Below the pieces are notes generated by a model. The model was not told the origin of the DNA, made no database searches, and saw nothing but the letters and a program-made list of their open reading frames with translations. Made by a program: the position numbers and the translations under genes. A DNA stretch of 64,000 bases from Paenibacillus sp. FSL K6-1096 (GTDB taxonomy: Bacteria > Bacillota > Bacilli > Paenibacillales > Paenibacillaceae): contig NZ_CP150274.1 in the NCBI RefSeq assembly GCF_037977055.1, positions 1,922,001-1,986,000 of the forward strand, read 5' to 3'. This document shows positions 63,243-64,000 of the stretch, piece after piece. The first letter of the stretch is position 1, and the number at the start of each line of letters is the position of its first letter.

Positions 63243-64000
63243 GGGGATGCTCCTTTCCCGCTTTTGCGAATTCAAGATGAATGCTGAAGATACCGCTGGC
63301 TGAATTGGCCGATGCGCCGCCGTTCATTTTCTCCATTAGCGCCTTGACAATTGCGAGTCCCAGCCCCGAGGAATGGCGGGTACGCGACGGATCTTCCCTG
63401 TAAAAGCGCGTAAATATCTTCTCCGTATCCACGCTGCTGCCTGCCTTAAGCCGGTTCGTGAAGCGTATACATAACGTATCCCGCCGCTCTAGAACCTCTA
63501 TTGTAAGCGGACCCTCCCCATGCATGAAATAGTTCCCCAGCAGATTCGTAAAAATCCGCTCCGCTGCATTCTGCTCCCCCATGATCAGAACAGGCCGTTC
63601 CAGCAGTCGGAGCAGCGGCTCCTCCCCGGACCGGGTGAAGTCCTCAATGAAGGTGAACAGGTTCCGCTTCAGTATCTCCACCACATCCACCGGCCGCAGC
63701 TCCAATTCATATTCGGGATTCTGCAGCCTGGTATACAGGAACAGCCCGTCCACCAGCTTGATGATCTGCTGTATCCTCGACTGGGCCAGCCGTACGTACC
63801 GCTCCTTCTCCTGCTCCGCCTCTGTCCGCAGCGCCAACTGCAGATAACCGTCCAGGGAAGTGAGCGGAGTCCTTATATCATGCGACAGGCTGGTGACCGC
63901 CAGATTCATCTCCTGATTCTTGCGGCTGAACTGCTCGCCCAGCGCGGTCTGGCGGCTCAACAGGTTATTGCAATCCTGGACCAGCCTGCCGACCTCCCTT
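63220..64000 (-). CDS. Sensor histidine kinase (5' end beyond the window)
   Basis: The visible part, about 260 residues, contains the dimerisation domain with the phospho-acceptor His (TSLSHDIRTPLTSLDGYLQL). The HATPase domain shows an atypical N box (NLLGNYFMHGEGP), G1-like and G2 (SSGLGLAIVKALMEKMNGG) motifs. The frame stays open to the window edge (EVGRLVQDC before the first internal TTG), so the sensor and any membrane part lie outside. It overlaps the response regulator by 23 bases. The N box differs from the classical NLLxNAxKYS form (Tyr-Phe-Met-His in the second half). Confidence 0.9.
   Translation of the reverse strand, partial: REVGRLVQDCNNLLSRQTALGEQFSRKNQEMNLAVTSLSHDIRTPLTSLDGYLQLALRTEAEQEKERYVRLAQSRIQQIIKLVDGLFLYTRLQNPEYELELRPVDVVEILKRNLFTFIEDFTRSGEEPLLRLLERPVLIMGEQNAAERIFTNLLGNYFMHGEGPLTIEVLERRDTLCIRFTNRLKAGSSVDTEKIFTRFYREDPSRTRHSSGLGLAIVKALMEKMNGGASANSASGIFSIHLEFAKAGKEHPHGHPPQS

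Overview
The window looks like a chromosomal segment from a spore-forming member of the Bacillota, most likely Paenibacillus or a close relative. The reasons are the GC-rich base composition combined with strong AGGAGG-type ribosome binding sites, frequent TTG and GTG starts, sporulation genes (spoIIP, gpr), a CIRCE/HrcA heat-shock circuit, an S-layer-homology (SLH) anchored protease, class Ib NrdIEF ribonucleotide reductase and AddAB recombination enzymes. The gene order also follows the Bacillus subtilis block holA(yqeN)-rpsT-gpr-spoIIP-(yqxA)-lepA-hemW-hrcA-grpE-dnaK-dnaJ-prmA-rsmE-mtaB-(yqeW). The genus call is inference; no 16S or other marker is present.

Layout. 0-12.5 kb: a minus-strand double-strand-break repair operon addB-addA-sbcD-sbcC. 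12.6-15.6 kb: an RlmI-like rRNA methyltransferase, a divergent Na/Pi cotransporter-family protein (positional match to yqeW) and a remnant of an Rpn-type nuclease. 15.6-22 kb: a secreted eight-repeat Ig-like protein, then mtaB, rsmE, a site-2 protease and prmA. 22-31.4 kb: an accessory block that separates prmA from dnaJ. It holds tag, an ECF sigma factor with a DUF4179-type anti-sigma protein, a soluble PAS chemoreceptor-like protein, two small stress-type proteins and a large secreted subtilase with SLH domains. 31.8-36.7 kb: hrcA-grpE-dnaK-dnaJ with a perfect CIRCE operator. 36.9-46.6 kb: a lipoprotein, a GNAT acetyltransferase, hemW, lepA, a YqxA-position membrane protein, spoIIP, gpr, rpsT and holA. 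46.9-54.2 kb: two more ECF sigma/anti-sigma pairs flanking a 2-keto-3-deoxygluconate module (KDPG aldolase, sugar kinase, LacI regulator). 54.8-58.2 kb: nrdI-nrdE-nrdF behind a promoter with two NrdR boxes. 58.7-59.7 kb: an AT-rich two-gene cassette (secreted protein plus small membrane protein). 60-64 kb: an alpha/beta hydrolase and an ABC transporter next to a two-component system whose kinase runs off the window.

How the genes work together. AddAB and SbcCD process DNA ends. HrcA/CIRCE controls the GrpE-DnaK-DnaJ chaperone machine. Several genes modify ribosomes or tRNA (RlmI-like, RsmE, PrmA, MtaB) or support translation (LepA, S20). SpoIIP and Gpr act in sporulation and germination. The aldolase, kinase and LacI genes form a pectin/uronate-type keto-sugar degradation unit.

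The most unexpected non-coding signal is a family of intergenic elements made of four short palindromic boxes. Two elements, 31.49-31.67 kb and 54.26-54.45 kb, share exactly the same box spacing of 51-62-51 bases. A third at 45.22-45.40 kb has a 51-52-52 spacing. The most accessory-looking coding locus is the AT-rich secreted-plus-membrane protein pair, which is bracketed by two near-copies of the same hairpin.
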